A model generated the notes under the pieces. That model worked only from the letters and a program-made list of their open reading frames with translations. It did no database searches and had not been told where the DNA came from. A stretch of DNA of 49,698 bases from Thermoleophilia bacterium (GTDB taxonomy: Bacteria; Actinomycetota; Thermoleophilia; Gaiellales; JAICJC01). Below, in pieces: positions 1 through 8,577 of the stretch (its first letter is position 1; each line of letters opens with the position of its first letter). Both the position numbers and the translations under genes were made by a program. The stretch covers positions 1-49,698 of the forward strand of contig JAICYJ010000019.1 of assembly GCA_025934255.1 (NCBI GenBank). Reading direction: 5' to 3'.

Positions 1-1
1 C

Positions 2-124
2 GAGCGCGACCTGGGCGACCGGCTGACCGTGCAGGGACTCGAGGCCGGGCACATGGTCTACTGGGACGCGTTCGACGAGACGGCGGCGCTGCTGCGGTCG
101 TGGCTGGCCGGCGACGAGGTCTGA
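2..124 (+). CDS. C-terminal fragment of an alpha/beta-hydrolase-like protein (partial)
   Basis: Only the last 40 codons are present; the gene begins outside the window. The visible tail contains GLEAGHMVYWD followed by a helix (ETAALLRSWL). A Gly-His-Met-Val turn just before the last helix resembles the catalytic-histidine loop of alpha/beta hydrolases, including S10-type serine carboxypeptidases. The serine nucleophile and acid residue are not visible, so substrate and subfamily cannot be given. The gene is followed by about 290 bases holding two identical short palindromes and then lpd. Confidence 0.4.
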   Translation, partial: ERDLGDRLTVQGLEAGHMVYWDAFDETAALLRSWLAGDEV

Positions 125-148
125 GGCACCGCGCCGGCGCGGCGGGGA

Positions 149-271
149 GGTGTCAAACACCGGCTCGCGCGCCCGTGGCGTTTCGTGACGCCAGCGGGAC
201 GGTCGTTGCCAGCTGCGTGACAGCCAAAGCGCCTGGTTGAGCGAAACGGCGCCTTAACGGTGTCAAACACC
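149..271. repeat. Two identical 13-base palindromes, GGTGTCAAACACC
   Basis: GGTGTCAAACACC occurs at 149-161 and again at 259-271, each followed by G. Each copy is a perfect inverted repeat (GGTGT / ACACC) around CAA. Between them, TGGCGT (176-181) can pair with ACGCCA (188-193). The stretch from 125 to 416 holds no convincing gene. The copies could be a regulator's operator pair, small REP-type elements, or part of transcription termination after the upstream gene. Confidence 0.5.
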
Positions 272-416
272 GACCGCGGCTTGCCGGCACACCGGCACCG
301 GATCGTGACCTGCCTTTGCGCGGACGTAGTACCCCAGGCGGTGCTTCCGGGCAGGCCGCTTCGCCTGAGATACGATCCCCTCGCACGTCGACCGACCGAC
401 TGAGGAGTGGAGCCCG

Positions 417-1838
417 ATGGAGTGTGATGTTGTCGTCCTGGGCGGAGGCCCCGGCGGATACCCCGCTGCCATCCGGGCTGCCCAGCTGGGCGCGCAGGTG
501 GTCATGATCGAGCAGGCGCGGGTCGGCGGCACCTGCATCACCGTCGGCTGCATCCCGACCAAGACCTGGGTGCAGACGGCGCACGCATTGAAGGACGCGA
601 GCCAGACATTCGCGCACCTGGGCGTCAACGTGTCGGGCGTCGAGCTCGATTTCGCGACCACCCAGAAGAACAAGGAGACGATCGTCGGCGGGCTCGTCAA
701 CGGCATCACCGGCGTCGTCAAGGCAAACGGGATCGAGGTCGTGACCGGCCGCGGCGCCTTCAAGGACGCGAACACGATCGCGGTCGAAGGTGGGGAGGAC
801 ATCTCGTTCAAGCAGGCCATCATCGCAACCGGGTCGCACGCGCTGAGCCCGCCGGTGGACGGCATCGACGGCCCGCTCTGCGTCGACTCGACCAGGTTGC
901 TCGAGGTCGAGCAGGTACCGGTCCGGGCCGCGATCCTGGGCGGCGGCGTGATCGGTGTCGAGTTCGCCTCGATCCTGCAGCACTTCGGCAGCGAGGTCAC
1001 GATCGTCGAGATGCTGGACAGCCTGATCCCGACCGAGGATGCCGACGCTGCCAAGGAGCTCAGCCGCGCCTTCAAGAAGCGCGGCATCACCATGCACCTG
1101 GGCGCCCGTGCCACCCGCATCGAGCACGGCGACGAAGCCGTCCTGCACTTCGAGTCCTCCGACGGCACGGCCGGCCAGGTGACCGCCGACCTGGTGCTGG
1201 TGGCCACCGGTCGCGGGCCCAACGTCGCGGATATCGGCCTCGAGCAGGCCGGCGTCGCCTTCGACCCCCGCAAAGGCATCGAGACCGACCTGGCGATGCG
1301 CACGAACGTGCCGCACATCTTCGCCGCCGGCGACGTGGCCGGTCGCTTCCAGCTGGCCCACACGTCGTTCCGCGAGGGCGAGGTGGCGGCCGAGAACGCC
1401 ACCGGCCACGAGGCGGAGATCGACTACACCGCCGTCCCGCGCTGCATCTACACCGACCCGGAGGTGGCGGGCGTGGGGCTGACCGAGGCCCAGGCGCGCG
1501 AGCAGCACGGCGACGAGGTGTCGATCGGGCGGATGCCGTTCTCGGCCAACGCCCGTGCCCAGATGTACGCCGAGAAGACCGGGTGGGTGAAGACCATCCA
1601 CGAGAACCGCTACGGCGAGCTGCTGGGCCTCGTGGTCGTCGGCCCGCAGGCCACCGAGCTGGTCAACGCGGGCGTGGTGGGGCTGTCTGCTGAGGCAACG
1701 ATCGAGACGATCGGCGATTCGATGGCGGCGCACCCGACGCTGGCCGAGGCGGTCAAGGAGGCGGCCCTGGTCGCGCTGGGCCGCCCGATCCACCTGCCGC
1801 CGGCCAAGCCCCGCGCCAAGGCAGCCGCCGCCCGGTGA
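417..1838 (+). CDS. lpdA: Dihydrolipoyl dehydrogenase (E3, lipoamide dehydrogenase)
   Basis: A 473-residue FAD flavoenzyme that reoxidises dihydrolipoyl groups of 2-oxoacid dehydrogenase or glycine-cleavage complexes with NAD+. Visible in order: the N-terminal dinucleotide fold (GGGPGGYPAA, residues 9-18), the redox disulfide motif with Cys40 and Cys45 (GGTCITVGCIPTK), a second dinucleotide fold (GGGVIGVEFAS), the ATGRGPN segment, and the C-terminal dimer-interface motif with the catalytic His (AHPTLAEA). Length is normal for the family. The ATG is supported by GAGGAG at 402-407, nine bases upstream. A TACGAT -10-like hexamer lies at 371-376. Its stop overlaps the proS GTG, so the two are probably co-transcribed. 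No E1 or E2 genes are next to it. Confidence 0.95.
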   Translation: MECDVVVLGGGPGGYPAAIRAAQLGAQVVMIEQARVGGTCITVGCIPTKTWVQTAHALKDASQTFAHLGVNVSGVELDFATTQKNKETIVGGLVNGITGVVKANGIEVVTGRGAFKDANTIAVEGGEDISFKQAIIATGSHALSPPVDGIDGPLCVDSTRLLEVEQVPVRAAILGGGVIGVEFASILQHFGSEVTIVEMLDSLIPTEDADAAKELSRAFKKRGITMHLGARATRIEHGDEAVLHFESSDGTAGQVTADLVLVATGRGPNVADIGLEQAGVAFDPRKGIETDLAMRTNVPHIFAAGDVAGRFQLAHTSFREGEVAAENATGHEAEIDYTAVPRCIYTDPEVAGVGLTEAQAREQHGDEVSIGRMPFSANARAQMYAEKTGWVKTIHENRYGELLGLVVVGPQATELVNAGVVGLSAEATIETIGDSMAAHPTLAEAVKEAALVALGRPIHLPPAKPRAKAAAAR

Positions 1839-3532
1839 GCGGCGTCCGCGGCTCACAGCTCCTGATCCCGACGCTCAAGGACGATCCGACTGACGCGGAG
1901 GCGATCAGCCACAAGCTGCTGGTGCGGGGCGGCTTCATCCGGCAGGTCGGATCCGGGCTCTACACCTACCTGCCGCTGGGCTGGCGGGTGATGCGGCGGA
2001 TCGACACCATCATCCGCGAGGAGATGGACACGATCGGCCAGGAGATGCTGATGCCCGTCCTCAACCCGGCCGAGCTGTGGCAGCGCACCGGCCGCTGGGA
2101 CATTGAGCAGCTCTACAAGCTGACCGACTCCTCCGGGAAGCACTACGCACTGGCGATGACCCACGAGGAGTGCGTCACCTTCCACGCCTCCCGCGAGATC
2201 CGCTCCTACAAGGAGCTGCCCCAGATCTGGTACCACATCCAGACCAAGGAGCGGGACGAGCCGCGGCCCAAGAGCGGGATCCTGCGCACCCGCGAGTTCA
2301 TCATGAAGGACTCCTACAGCCTCGACCGCGACGAGGAGGGCCTGGAGGCGAGCTACCAGCGCCACATCGAGGTCTACAAGCGCATCTACGACCGCTGCGG
2401 GCTGGAGTACTGGATGGTTGAGTCCGACGTGGGCATGATGGGCGGGCTGGGCGCACACGAGTTCATGGCGCCGAGCAGCGCGGGGGAGGATGAGGTCGCG
2501 CTCTGCTCCAGCTGCGACTACGCGGCCAACGTGGAGCTGGCCCGCTCGCGGCCGCGCACGCCGCAGTTCCCCGAGCGCCTGGACGCGCCGAAGCAGATCG
2601 AGACGCCGGGTGCCACCACGATCGAGGCGCTGGCCGGCCAGCTCGGGATCGACCAGGCCGCCACCGCCAAGGCGATGGTGCTGTCCAGGGACGGCGAGGT
2701 CGTGCTGCTGCTGGTCCGCGGTGACGATCGCATGCACGAGCTGAAGGCGACCAAGGCGCTGGGCGGCGCGTACCGGCCGGCCACGCCGGAGGAGATCGTT
2801 GCCACGTTTGGCGCCGAGCCCGGCTCGATCGGGCCGGTCGGCGTGGGCGCGCGGGTGATCGCCGACGAGACGTTGCGCGAGGGCCAGTACGTGTCCGGCG
2901 CCAACCGCACCGGCTTCCATCTGCTGGGCGTGGAAGCCGGCCGCGACTACTCGCCCGAGTTCGCGGACCTGCGCGAGGTGCGTGACGGCGAGGGCTGTCC
3001 CGACTGCGACGGGACGCTCCGGGTTGAGCGCGTGATCGAAATAGGGAATATATTCAAGCTCGGCACCAAGTACTCGGCGCCGTTGAACGCGACATACCTG
3101 GATGAGTCAGGGCAATCGCAGCCCATCGTGATGGGAAGCTACGGAATCGGATTGGCGAGGATCATGGCTGCGGCGATCGAACAGGGACACGACGACAACG
3201 GCATGATCTGGCCGGCGTCGATCGCACCCTTCCAGGCCCACATGGTCGTGATCGGCGACGCCGGCTCCGAGCAGTTCGCGATCGCAGAGGAGCTGGAGGG
3301 CCAGCTTACGGCGGGCGGCACATCGGTGCTGTTCGACGACCGCGACGTCAGCCCGGGTGTGAAGTTCGCCGACGCCGAGCTGATCGGCGCACCGGTGCGA
3401 CTCACGATCGGCAAGCGCACCGTGTCGGAGGGCACGGTCGACCTTCAGGCTCGCAGGGGGCGCGAGCAGATCTCGACGAGTGTGCGGGATGCGCCTGAAC
3501 GGGCTCAGGCGATCCTTCAGGAAGGAGCTTGA
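1835..3532 (+). CDS. proS: Prolyl-tRNA synthetase, bacterial type with editing domain
   Basis: Class II aminoacyl-tRNA synthetase, 565 residues, charging tRNA-Pro. Motif 1 is around GSGLYTYLPLGWRVMRRI (about residues 36-53), motif 2 around RPKSGILRTREFIMKDSYSL, and motif 3 is GSYGIGLARIMAAAIEQ. Between motifs 2 and 3 lies the YbaK-like INS insertion (about residues 235-390), which hydrolyses mischarged Ala-tRNA-Pro; a C-P-D-C pair follows it. The C-terminal anticodon-binding domain is complete. The GTG start overlaps the lpd stop by four bases (GTGA), suggesting translational coupling. A tRNA-Pro gene lies 1.6 kb downstream. Confidence 0.95.
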   Translation: MSGVRGSQLLIPTLKDDPTDAEAISHKLLVRGGFIRQVGSGLYTYLPLGWRVMRRIDTIIREEMDTIGQEMLMPVLNPAELWQRTGRWDIEQLYKLTDSSGKHYALAMTHEECVTFHASREIRSYKELPQIWYHIQTKERDEPRPKSGILRTREFIMKDSYSLDRDEEGLEASYQRHIEVYKRIYDRCGLEYWMVESDVGMMGGLGAHEFMAPSSAGEDEVALCSSCDYAANVELARSRPRTPQFPERLDAPKQIETPGATTIEALAGQLGIDQAATAKAMVLSRDGEVVLLLVRGDDRMHELKATKALGGAYRPATPEEIVATFGAEPGSIGPVGVGARVIADETLREGQYVSGANRTGFHLLGVEAGRDYSPEFADLREVRDGEGCPDCDGTLRVERVIEIGNIFKLGTKYSAPLNATYLDESGQSQPIVMGSYGIGLARIMAAAIEQGHDDNGMIWPASIAPFQAHMVVIGDAGSEQFAIAEELEGQLTAGGTSVLFDDRDVSPGVKFADAELIGAPVRLTIGKRTVSEGTVDLQARRGREQISTSVRDAPERAQAILQEGA

Positions 3533-3534
3533 CG

Positions 3535-3888
3535 GTGGCACGCAAGACCGCAGCAGCAACCAAGAAGTCCGCTCCGAGCAAGCGATCGGCCGCAAGCAAC
3601 GGCAGCAGCCGGCCGTTCGGCGTGGCGCTCGAGGCGCGCATGCACGACAAGGGCATCTCCTACCGCGCGCTGGCCGAGAAGACCGGCCTCTCCGCCGGGT
3701 ACCTCAACCACCTGGTGCACGGCAACCGGCCGGTGCCCGCCAACCCCGTGATCCAGAGCATCGCGAAGGCGGTCGGCATGAAGGCCGACAGCTTCCGTGA
3801 GTTCCGCATCCGCAAGGTGTCAGAGGCTCTGGCCAAGAAGCCGGAGCTGGTCGACAAGGTCTACATCGACATCGTCAAGGGCAAGTAA
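3535..3888 (+). CDS. Small helix-turn-helix (Xre/Cro-like) DNA-binding protein
   Basis: 117 residues. A lysine/alanine/serine-rich N-terminal tail of about 25 residues (ARKTAAATKKSAPSKRS) precedes an HTH region: SYRALAEKTGLSAGYLNHLV has the spacing of a Cro/C1 helix-turn-helix. The remainder is charged (SEALAKKPELVDKVYIDIVKGK). The GTG at 3535 is preferred because AAGGAG (3522-3527) sits seven bases upstream. An in-frame TTG at 3529 overlaps the proS stop but has no well-placed site. The gene probably shares the lpd-proS transcript. Its target is unknown. Its end overlaps the opposing gene by 14 bases. Confidence 0.75.
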   Translation: MARKTAAATKKSAPSKRSAASNGSSRPFGVALEARMHDKGISYRALAEKTGLSAGYLNHLVHGNRPVPANPVIQSIAKAVGMKADSFREFRIRKVSEALAKKPELVDKVYIDIVKGK

Positions 3889-4456
3889 GCGCGAGCCGCG
3901 CCGATGCGGCGGCGCGGCGGATCTGCACGTCGTAGGCAGGGGCTCCAGCCGGCTTTGCAGCCGCCCACACCTGCAGCTGACGGCTGACCGTGGCATAGCG
4001 GCCGAACGGGACGCGCAGCGCGTAGGTGTGCGCCTGAGCCGGACAGAACGGCAGCGGCGAAAGGGTCGCGAGCTTGTCGGTGGGGACGCCGGCCACCCGA
4101 AGCACTCGGGTAATAGCGTTTGGTGCCTTTTTGCCTCCGCCGTCGGATAGCTGACTACCCTGGCCCGTCTCGGGCACGGCACCGATCGCCCCCGCGTGTG
4201 TCTCTGCGGCGCTGCCGGCGGAGCTTGACTGGCCGGTGCCGCCGATTCGGGTCAGGCCCGCGATCCCTGCCAACAGCAGCACCGCGACCGTGGCGCACAG
4301 GGCGACCGGTCGCAGCCACGCGCGCTCGCGCTGCCGCGGCTCCGCGCGCACCTGGCGCATGACGTCTCCGGCCAGGCCGTCTGGCGCCTGTGCCTGGCCC
4401 TGCTCGTGCAGCCGGCGGGCCAGCTGCTCGTGGTCGGTGTGGCCGTTGTCGGTCAT
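3875..4456 (-). CDS. Single-pass membrane protein, putative anti-sigma partner of the ECF factor
   Basis: 193 residues with a cytoplasmic N-terminus (about 45 residues), one strong transmembrane helix (LRPVALCATVAVLLLAGIAGL) and an extracytoplasmic C-terminal domain of about 120 residues. The ATG overlaps the sigma-factor stop (ATGA), the usual layout for a sigma/anti-sigma pair. The HxxxCxxC zinc motif of many anti-sigma factors is absent; the N-terminus has His-rich NGHTDHEQ instead. The anti-sigma role is inferred from topology and position, not from a recognised domain. An upstream extension in the same frame overlaps sigma coding sequence and is discounted. Confidence 0.65.
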   Translation of the reverse strand: MTDNGHTDHEQLARRLHEQGQAQAPDGLAGDVMRQVRAEPRQRERAWLRPVALCATVAVLLLAGIAGLTRIGGTGQSSSAGSAAETHAGAIGAVPETGQGSQLSDGGGKKAPNAITRVLRVAGVPTDKLATLSPLPFCPAQAHTYALRVPFGRYATVSRQLQVWAAAKPAGAPAYDVQIRRAAASARLALTCP

Positions 4457-4983
4457 GACGCGCGGTGAGCCTCCAGCTCGGCAGCGAGACGGGAGCGCCC
4501 CCGGTGCAGGCGCGATTTGATCGTGCCGGCCGGCACCTCGAGGGCGGCTGCGGCCTCGTCCATGCTCATGCCGATGATGTCGCACGCGACAACGGCCGCG
4601 CGGAACTCGGGCTCGAGCGTTGCCAGCGCGGCGATCAGGTCGAGCCGGTCATCGGCGGGGCGGTCGGTGGACGCGACGACGATCTCCTCCATCGGCTCGG
4701 CGGTGCGCTTGCGGCGATCGAGCACGTCGTAGGCCTTGCGCAGCACGATCCGGTAGATCCAGGTCGAGAACCGGGCGTCGCCGCGGAAGCGGTCGATCGC
4801 GCGCCACGCCGAGATCAGACCCTCCTGCACGCAGTCGCGCGCGTCCGGCTCCGACAGGGTGACGCGCAGCGCCAGCGTGTAGAGACGGTCCTGGTAGCGC
4901 AGCACGAGCTGCTCGAAGGCATCGGCGTCCCCGCGTGCCGCCCGTTTGGCCAGCCACTCGTCGGATGCATCCTGCAGCCGCAT
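4453..4983 (-). CDS. ECF-type RNA polymerase sigma factor
   Basis: 176 residues with the ECF arrangement. Region 2 (FEQLVLRYQDRLYTLALRVT ... CVQEGLISAWRAIDRFRG ... FSTWIYRIVLRKAYD) is followed by region 4 (FRAAVVACDIIGMSMDEAAAALEVPAGTIKSRLHRGR). The start chosen is the ATG at 4983, because TACGAT (4995-4990 on this strand) lies six bases upstream, as in several other genes here. An upstream ATG at 5046 would add a low-quality N-terminus. The membrane protein downstream overlaps its stop and is its likely regulator. Target promoters are not identifiable. Confidence 0.9.
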   Translation of the reverse strand: MRLQDASDEWLAKRAARGDADAFEQLVLRYQDRLYTLALRVTLSEPDARDCVQEGLISAWRAIDRFRGDARFSTWIYRIVLRKAYDVLDRRKRTAEPMEEIVVASTDRPADDRLDLIAALATLEPEFRAAVVACDIIGMSMDEAAAALEVPAGTIKSRLHRGRSRLAAELEAHRAS

Positions 4984-5101
4984 GCGGCCATCGTACGTGG
5001 CTGCGGGCGCTGCGGGCAGGCGCGGGAGTACCATTGCGTCGTTCACACCCCGTTTGACGGCCGCATGGCCGCGGTGGTTCCGCCGGTATACTCAGGCCCT
5101 T

Positions 5102-5177
<76 letters not shown>

Positions 5178-5444
5178 TGTTTTTCCGGCTCAACCATGCG
5201 GCTCCGAGCCGGAACGGGGTGGCTGCGTGGCATGGAGGCCAACAGCACTTACACATCGCAGGGCGCGCCGATCGGTAGCTGCGTACCCGAGGTCATGGAC
5301 GTGACGCACCAACGGGTTCAGGCTGATTGCCGCACGGTGCCGATACCGGTGCGCGGTGCGCAGCAGGGGCGTAGGGTGTGCAACCCGCGCCACGGTCCAT
5401 GACCGTGTCGCCAAATGCCTCGCGAATGCAGTGTGGAACGGATC

Positions 5445-5549
5445 ATGATGACAGCACGAAACACACTGATCGTCCTCGCCGTGGTGTCGCTGTTCGTCGT
5501 GCTGGTGCTCGCGTTCTTCGCGCAGACCAGCATCACTAGCGGCGGCTAG
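5445..5549 (+). CDS. Possible 34-residue single-span membrane peptide
   Basis: The reading frame encodes a short polar start (MMTARN), one continuous hydrophobic helix of about 20 residues (TLIVLAVVSLFVVLVLAF) and a short tail (FAQTSITSGG). This composition is unlikely for random GC-rich sequence and is typical of small bacterial membrane peptides. The upstream GGAACGG is only a weak ribosome site, and two adjacent ATG codons are possible starts. Function unknown. It could be a chance ORF. Confidence 0.35.
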   Translation: MMTARNTLIVLAVVSLFVVLVLAFFAQTSITSGG

Positions 5550-5848
5550 ACCCGGGAGCAGCACGCCGACACGCAGAACCACGCGGTCGATTTGAGGTGC
5601 TCGCCGGGCCGGGTGCCCGCTACGCGCCGATCACGCCCCGGTCGATCGCGGGCAGGGCCGCGCAGCTCGGCCGAGCTCGCCGGCTCCACGTAGCCGCCGT
5701 TGCTGGTGCTAGCCCTGGTCGTTGCCACGATCACCGGAGCCGGGGTGCGCCGCGTGCGCCGCCAGGCGGGTGCGGCGTCGTCTCCTGACCGCGTCCGGCT
5801 GCGCGGCGTCTACTAGAGCTGGTTGGAGTGAGCAAAAGGAGGAATGGC

Positions 5849-5877
5849 TTGACCGATTCGCGGGCAGGGGCTACGGT
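5849..5877 (+). promoter_or_regulatory. Sigma-70-type promoter for the Asp-box protein gene
   Basis: TTGACC (5849-5854), a 17-base spacer and TACGGT (5872-5877). The predicted start of transcription is about 30 bases before the ATG at 5917, leaving room for the GGAGGGG ribosome site. Confidence 0.6.
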
Positions 5878-5916
5878 GCTTCGCCGTAAGCTCCATTGTC
5901 GGGGAGGGGGGTCGGG

Positions 5917-7710
5917 ATGCGAAAGTTGATTGGGGCGGCGGTCCTGGTGGGCGCCTTCATGGTGAACATCGCCGGCGCGACTGCGGCGCCGAGCACAAAC
6001 GTGCGTTTGTCGAATGACAATGGTGGTGCTGGCTATGTGAGCGCCTATACGCTTGCCACCGGGCGGGCGTACACGGACGGCATCTTGCGGGAATGCTCGA
6101 TCGCCAGGGGGCGCCAGAACGAGCCGGCAGGGGTTGTCGATCCGCGCAATGCCAGCGTGATCTTAGGCAGTTCAAACGATTATTGTGGCGTGTTCGGTCC
6201 GCCTGGCGATCCGACCACGGGCAATCCGGCCGGTCCGATCTGGCTCGGGTACTACCGCTCCGAGAATGCCGGCGCGAGCTTCCAAAGCTCGCTGGTTCCG
6301 GGCTATCCCGGTGACACGTCGCCGTTCGCGGCACTTGCGAACATTCGCACCGCCAGCGCCGGTGACCCGGTGATTGCGTGGGACGGTCATGGACGTGCGT
6401 TCTTTGGTTCTGAGAGTTCCGGCGACCCCAGCGGTAGCCCCAAGGGGTTCGGCGACGAGTGGGTTGCGACGTATGTGAACTCGGGCGGAGGCTCGATCAA
6501 TGATGGTAAGCGTTACGTAGGAACGGTTACGGTGGCGAAGGGCTCGTCGGCTGCGGTGACCGGCAAGTTCAACGACAAGACCGCCATCGAGGCTGATCGC
6601 ACCGGCGGCCGGTTTGACGGCAACGTCTATTTCGCCTGGTCGCGGTTCACCGGCTTCAACGTCTCGAATATCTACTTCGTGCGATCGACCGATCATGGCG
6701 CCACCTTCTCGGCGCCGATGCTGCTGACACCCAGCTCGGGAAACCTTCAGGATCCGCGGATCGATGTCACCGGAAACGGCGATGTCTACGTCACCTACGA
6801 CACCAGCGCTTTGAAGAACGGTCAGCCGGCCGGGGTTCAGATCGTGAAGTCGACGGATGGCGGAGTCACGTTCTCGAAGCCGACCCAGCTAGTGACCTAC
6901 GCGCCGTGGGAGGAGACCGATCAGTCGACGGCGGGTGGCGCGAACCGCGATTGCGGCGACGGAATTGACGCCTGTGTTGCCGGGTACACGTTCTTCCGCA
7001 ATGTCTCGTCCACGGACTCGACCACCGATCAGCGCGACCACGCGCACCAGTATGTTTACCTCGTCTACAACGCTGCCATCCCGGGGACGCAGGTAGCCAC
7101 CGGCAACACGTATGGCACAGAAGGCGGCGGCACCGGCAGCCAGGCCGGGACGTACTTCGTCCGCTACGACGGCGCGACCGGGACACACACCACGCCGAGG
7201 TTGATCTCGCCGTCACGGGTTGGCGATCAGTCCTACCCGGCGATCAGCGCCGATGGCGGTTACCTACACACACTGTGGTGGGACAGCCGAAACGACCCCT
7301 GCTACTCCGCCACCCGGCCGATCGGCAACTGCGCCGACCGCTCGACCGTTCCAGCGCTCGACGTGTACGCCGCCCGATCCACCGACGCCGGCAACACCTG
7401 GACCACGGCCGCGAAGGTGACGAATGTCATGTCAAACGGCAACTTCGAACAGTTCGACGACCGCCAAGTACCCTTCGGCGGCGACTACCTGTGGGTGTCG
7501 TCAGTCGGATCGTTCGCCTTCAGCACATGGACCGACTGGCGCAACACCGTCGCCGGGAGCGACCCCCGCGAGGCGGGAGACGCCGACCTTGACGGGGCGG
7601 ACGTGAAGCAGTGCCGCACCCTGGATCCATCCACCGGAACGTACGGACCGGACACTTGCCCACACGCCGGCGGACTCGACCAGAACATCTACGGCGCCGT
7701 ATCCCCGTAA
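5917..7710 (+). CDS. Secreted Asp-box (BNR repeat, sialidase-fold) protein
   Basis: 597 residues. The ATG at 5917 follows GGAGGGG and begins a signal peptide (MRKLIGAAVLVGAFMVNIAGATA), so export is predicted. At least three Asp-box repeats with the S-x-D-x-G-x-T-F/W pattern are visible: STDHGATF (about residue 255), STDGGVTF (about 312) and STDAGNTW (about 488), with a weaker SENAGASF near 115. These mark a beta-propeller of the sialidase/neuraminidase superfamily. I do not see a clear arginine triad with FRIP motif, so true sialidase activity is not established; many such proteins bind or cleave other glycans or have unknown roles. It is monocistronic, with its own promoter and a terminator just after the stop. 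Confidence 0.8.
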   Translation: MRKLIGAAVLVGAFMVNIAGATAAPSTNVRLSNDNGGAGYVSAYTLATGRAYTDGILRECSIARGRQNEPAGVVDPRNASVILGSSNDYCGVFGPPGDPTTGNPAGPIWLGYYRSENAGASFQSSLVPGYPGDTSPFAALANIRTASAGDPVIAWDGHGRAFFGSESSGDPSGSPKGFGDEWVATYVNSGGGSINDGKRYVGTVTVAKGSSAAVTGKFNDKTAIEADRTGGRFDGNVYFAWSRFTGFNVSNIYFVRSTDHGATFSAPMLLTPSSGNLQDPRIDVTGNGDVYVTYDTSALKNGQPAGVQIVKSTDGGVTFSKPTQLVTYAPWEETDQSTAGGANRDCGDGIDACVAGYTFFRNVSSTDSTTDQRDHAHQYVYLVYNAAIPGTQVATGNTYGTEGGGTGSQAGTYFVRYDGATGTHTTPRLISPSRVGDQSYPAISADGGYLHTLWWDSRNDPCYSATRPIGNCADRSTVPALDVYAARSTDAGNTWTTAAKVTNVMSNGNFEQFDDRQVPFGGDYLWVSSVGSFAFSTWTDWRNTVAGSDPREAGDADLDGADVKQCRTLDPSTGTYGPDTCPHAGGLDQNIYGAVSP

Positions 7711-7724
7711 CACGCAACGACTAT

Positions 7725-7753
7725 GGGGCGGCTGCCCGGCAGGCAGCCGCCCC
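7725..7753 (+). terminator. Strong stem-loop terminator after the Asp-box gene
   Basis: GGGGCGGCTGCC (7725-7736) pairs perfectly with GGCAGCCGCCCC (7742-7753) around CGGCA, starting 14 bases after the stop codon. There is no T-tract, as is common for terminators of high-GC actinobacteria. Confidence 0.75.
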
Positions 7754-7781
7754 AGCCACGTTCGGGCGCTTCCTACGCGGG

Positions 7782-8030
7782 ATGGGACCCCCGCGTAAAA
7801 GCGGCGCTGCGTGGAACCACTGCTTCGCGGTGGCGTCAAAGAAGTGTGAGATCGCGTTGTGGACTGTCTGCGCGCTCATCTACATCTGCGCGCTTCGCGG
7901 CGTCCAGCACGAACGCCCGACCCGGCTCGAGACCGACCGAGACGCCGCGATCGCCGTCGCCCGCGTCAACGGCACAATCATCCTGATCTGGATACTCGGC
8001 GCCCTGCTGATCGTCGCGGCGACCCACTGA
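7782..8030 (+). CDS. Possible small two-helix membrane protein
   Basis: 82 residues from the ATG at 7782. Two hydrophobic segments (IALWTVCALIYICAL and TIILIWILGALLIVAA) flank a charged loop containing ERPTRLETDRD. The helix content supports a real product, but no ribosome site is evident and the start could lie further downstream. No family recognised. It lies just beyond a terminator and would need its own promoter. Confidence 0.35.
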   Translation: MGPPRKSGAAWNHCFAVASKKCEIALWTVCALIYICALRGVQHERPTRLETDRDAAIAVARVNGTIILIWILGALLIVAATH

Positions 8031-8110
8031 GTCCGCCGGCGCTGCCCACCGACGCAGGCCGGCCGCTGACAAGCTCGCATGCATTCCTCACAAATCCCGC
8101 ACAAGACGCG

Positions 8111-8138
8111 TTACACCTACGCCCAACGGGGGTAGATT
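8111..8138 (+). promoter_or_regulatory. Candidate promoter TTACAC-N16-TAGATT
   Basis: TTACAC (8111-8116), a 16-base spacer and TAGATT (8133-8138). Transcription from here would meet the terminator-like hairpin at 8159-8203 within about 60 bases. No gene with a plausible start lies between them. Confidence 0.45.
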
Positions 8139-8158
8139 CGATGAGAGGAGAGACCCTG

Positions 8159-8203
8159 AAGGCCCGCCGGGGCGTGTTGGGAGCCCGCCCCTTGGCGGGC
8201 CTT
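8159..8203 (+). terminator. Long terminator-like hairpin
   Basis: AAGGCCCGCC (8159-8168) pairs with GGCGGGCCTT (8194-8203). Inside, GGGGCG (8169-8174) pairs with CGCCCC (8186-8191), giving about 16 pairs with a two-base bulge. CTTCTT follows, close to a classical intrinsic terminator. It could end transcription from the promoter just upstream or act as an attenuator. Confidence 0.65.
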
Positions 8204-8334
8204 CTTGATGCCACGCAGGTAGTGGCTTCCGGGTCGAGGGATGGTGGGCCTATGCCGGGTGTGTCGCGCCCGGCCCTACCCTCGTGTCCGCGGCTTCGGG
8301 CGCAACTCTAGACCTGGGGCGCGCGGTCGAATAG

Positions 8335-8577
8335 TGGGGTCTGCAGTGCGACGGTGCCCGCTTGGTCGCAGGCGCCGACGAGGTCGGCTGCGTATGCCTC
8401 GCGGGGCCGCTCGTCGCCGCCGCGTGCCCGTTTGACTGGAAGACGCTTACCCCGGCCGAGCTTGACCGGCACGCGCGACTGAACGACTCCAAGAAGCTCA
8501 AACCTGCCCGCTGCCAGGAGCTTTCGAAGGGTGATCAAGGGAGCTCGCCGTGCTGGTGGAGGTGTGCGTGTGCCTAG
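8335..8577 (+). pseudogene. rnhB: Remnant of ribonuclease HII (rnhB), N-terminal part only
   Basis: The frame opens after a stop at 8332-8334 and encodes VAGADEVGCVCLAGPLVAAA, then LNDSKKLKPARCQEL. This is the N-terminus of RNase HII: the Asp-Glu pair of the active site in DEVG, the AGPLVAAA stretch and the DSKKL segment. The glycine-rich G-R-G is replaced by GCV. Similarity ends near 8520 and the frame closes at 8577; the family is about 200 residues, and the later active-site aspartates are missing. A +1/-1 shift near 8530 gives AVLVEVCVCLARADQGAPH, which could be the next block and suggests a frameshift. I judge it non-functional; an intact copy is expected elsewhere in the genome. Confidence 0.7.

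Noticed and set aside
5844..5852. Start codon after a strong AAGGAGG
   Set aside because: The frame ATG-GCT-TGA stops after two codons; the Asp-box gene has its own start at 5917.
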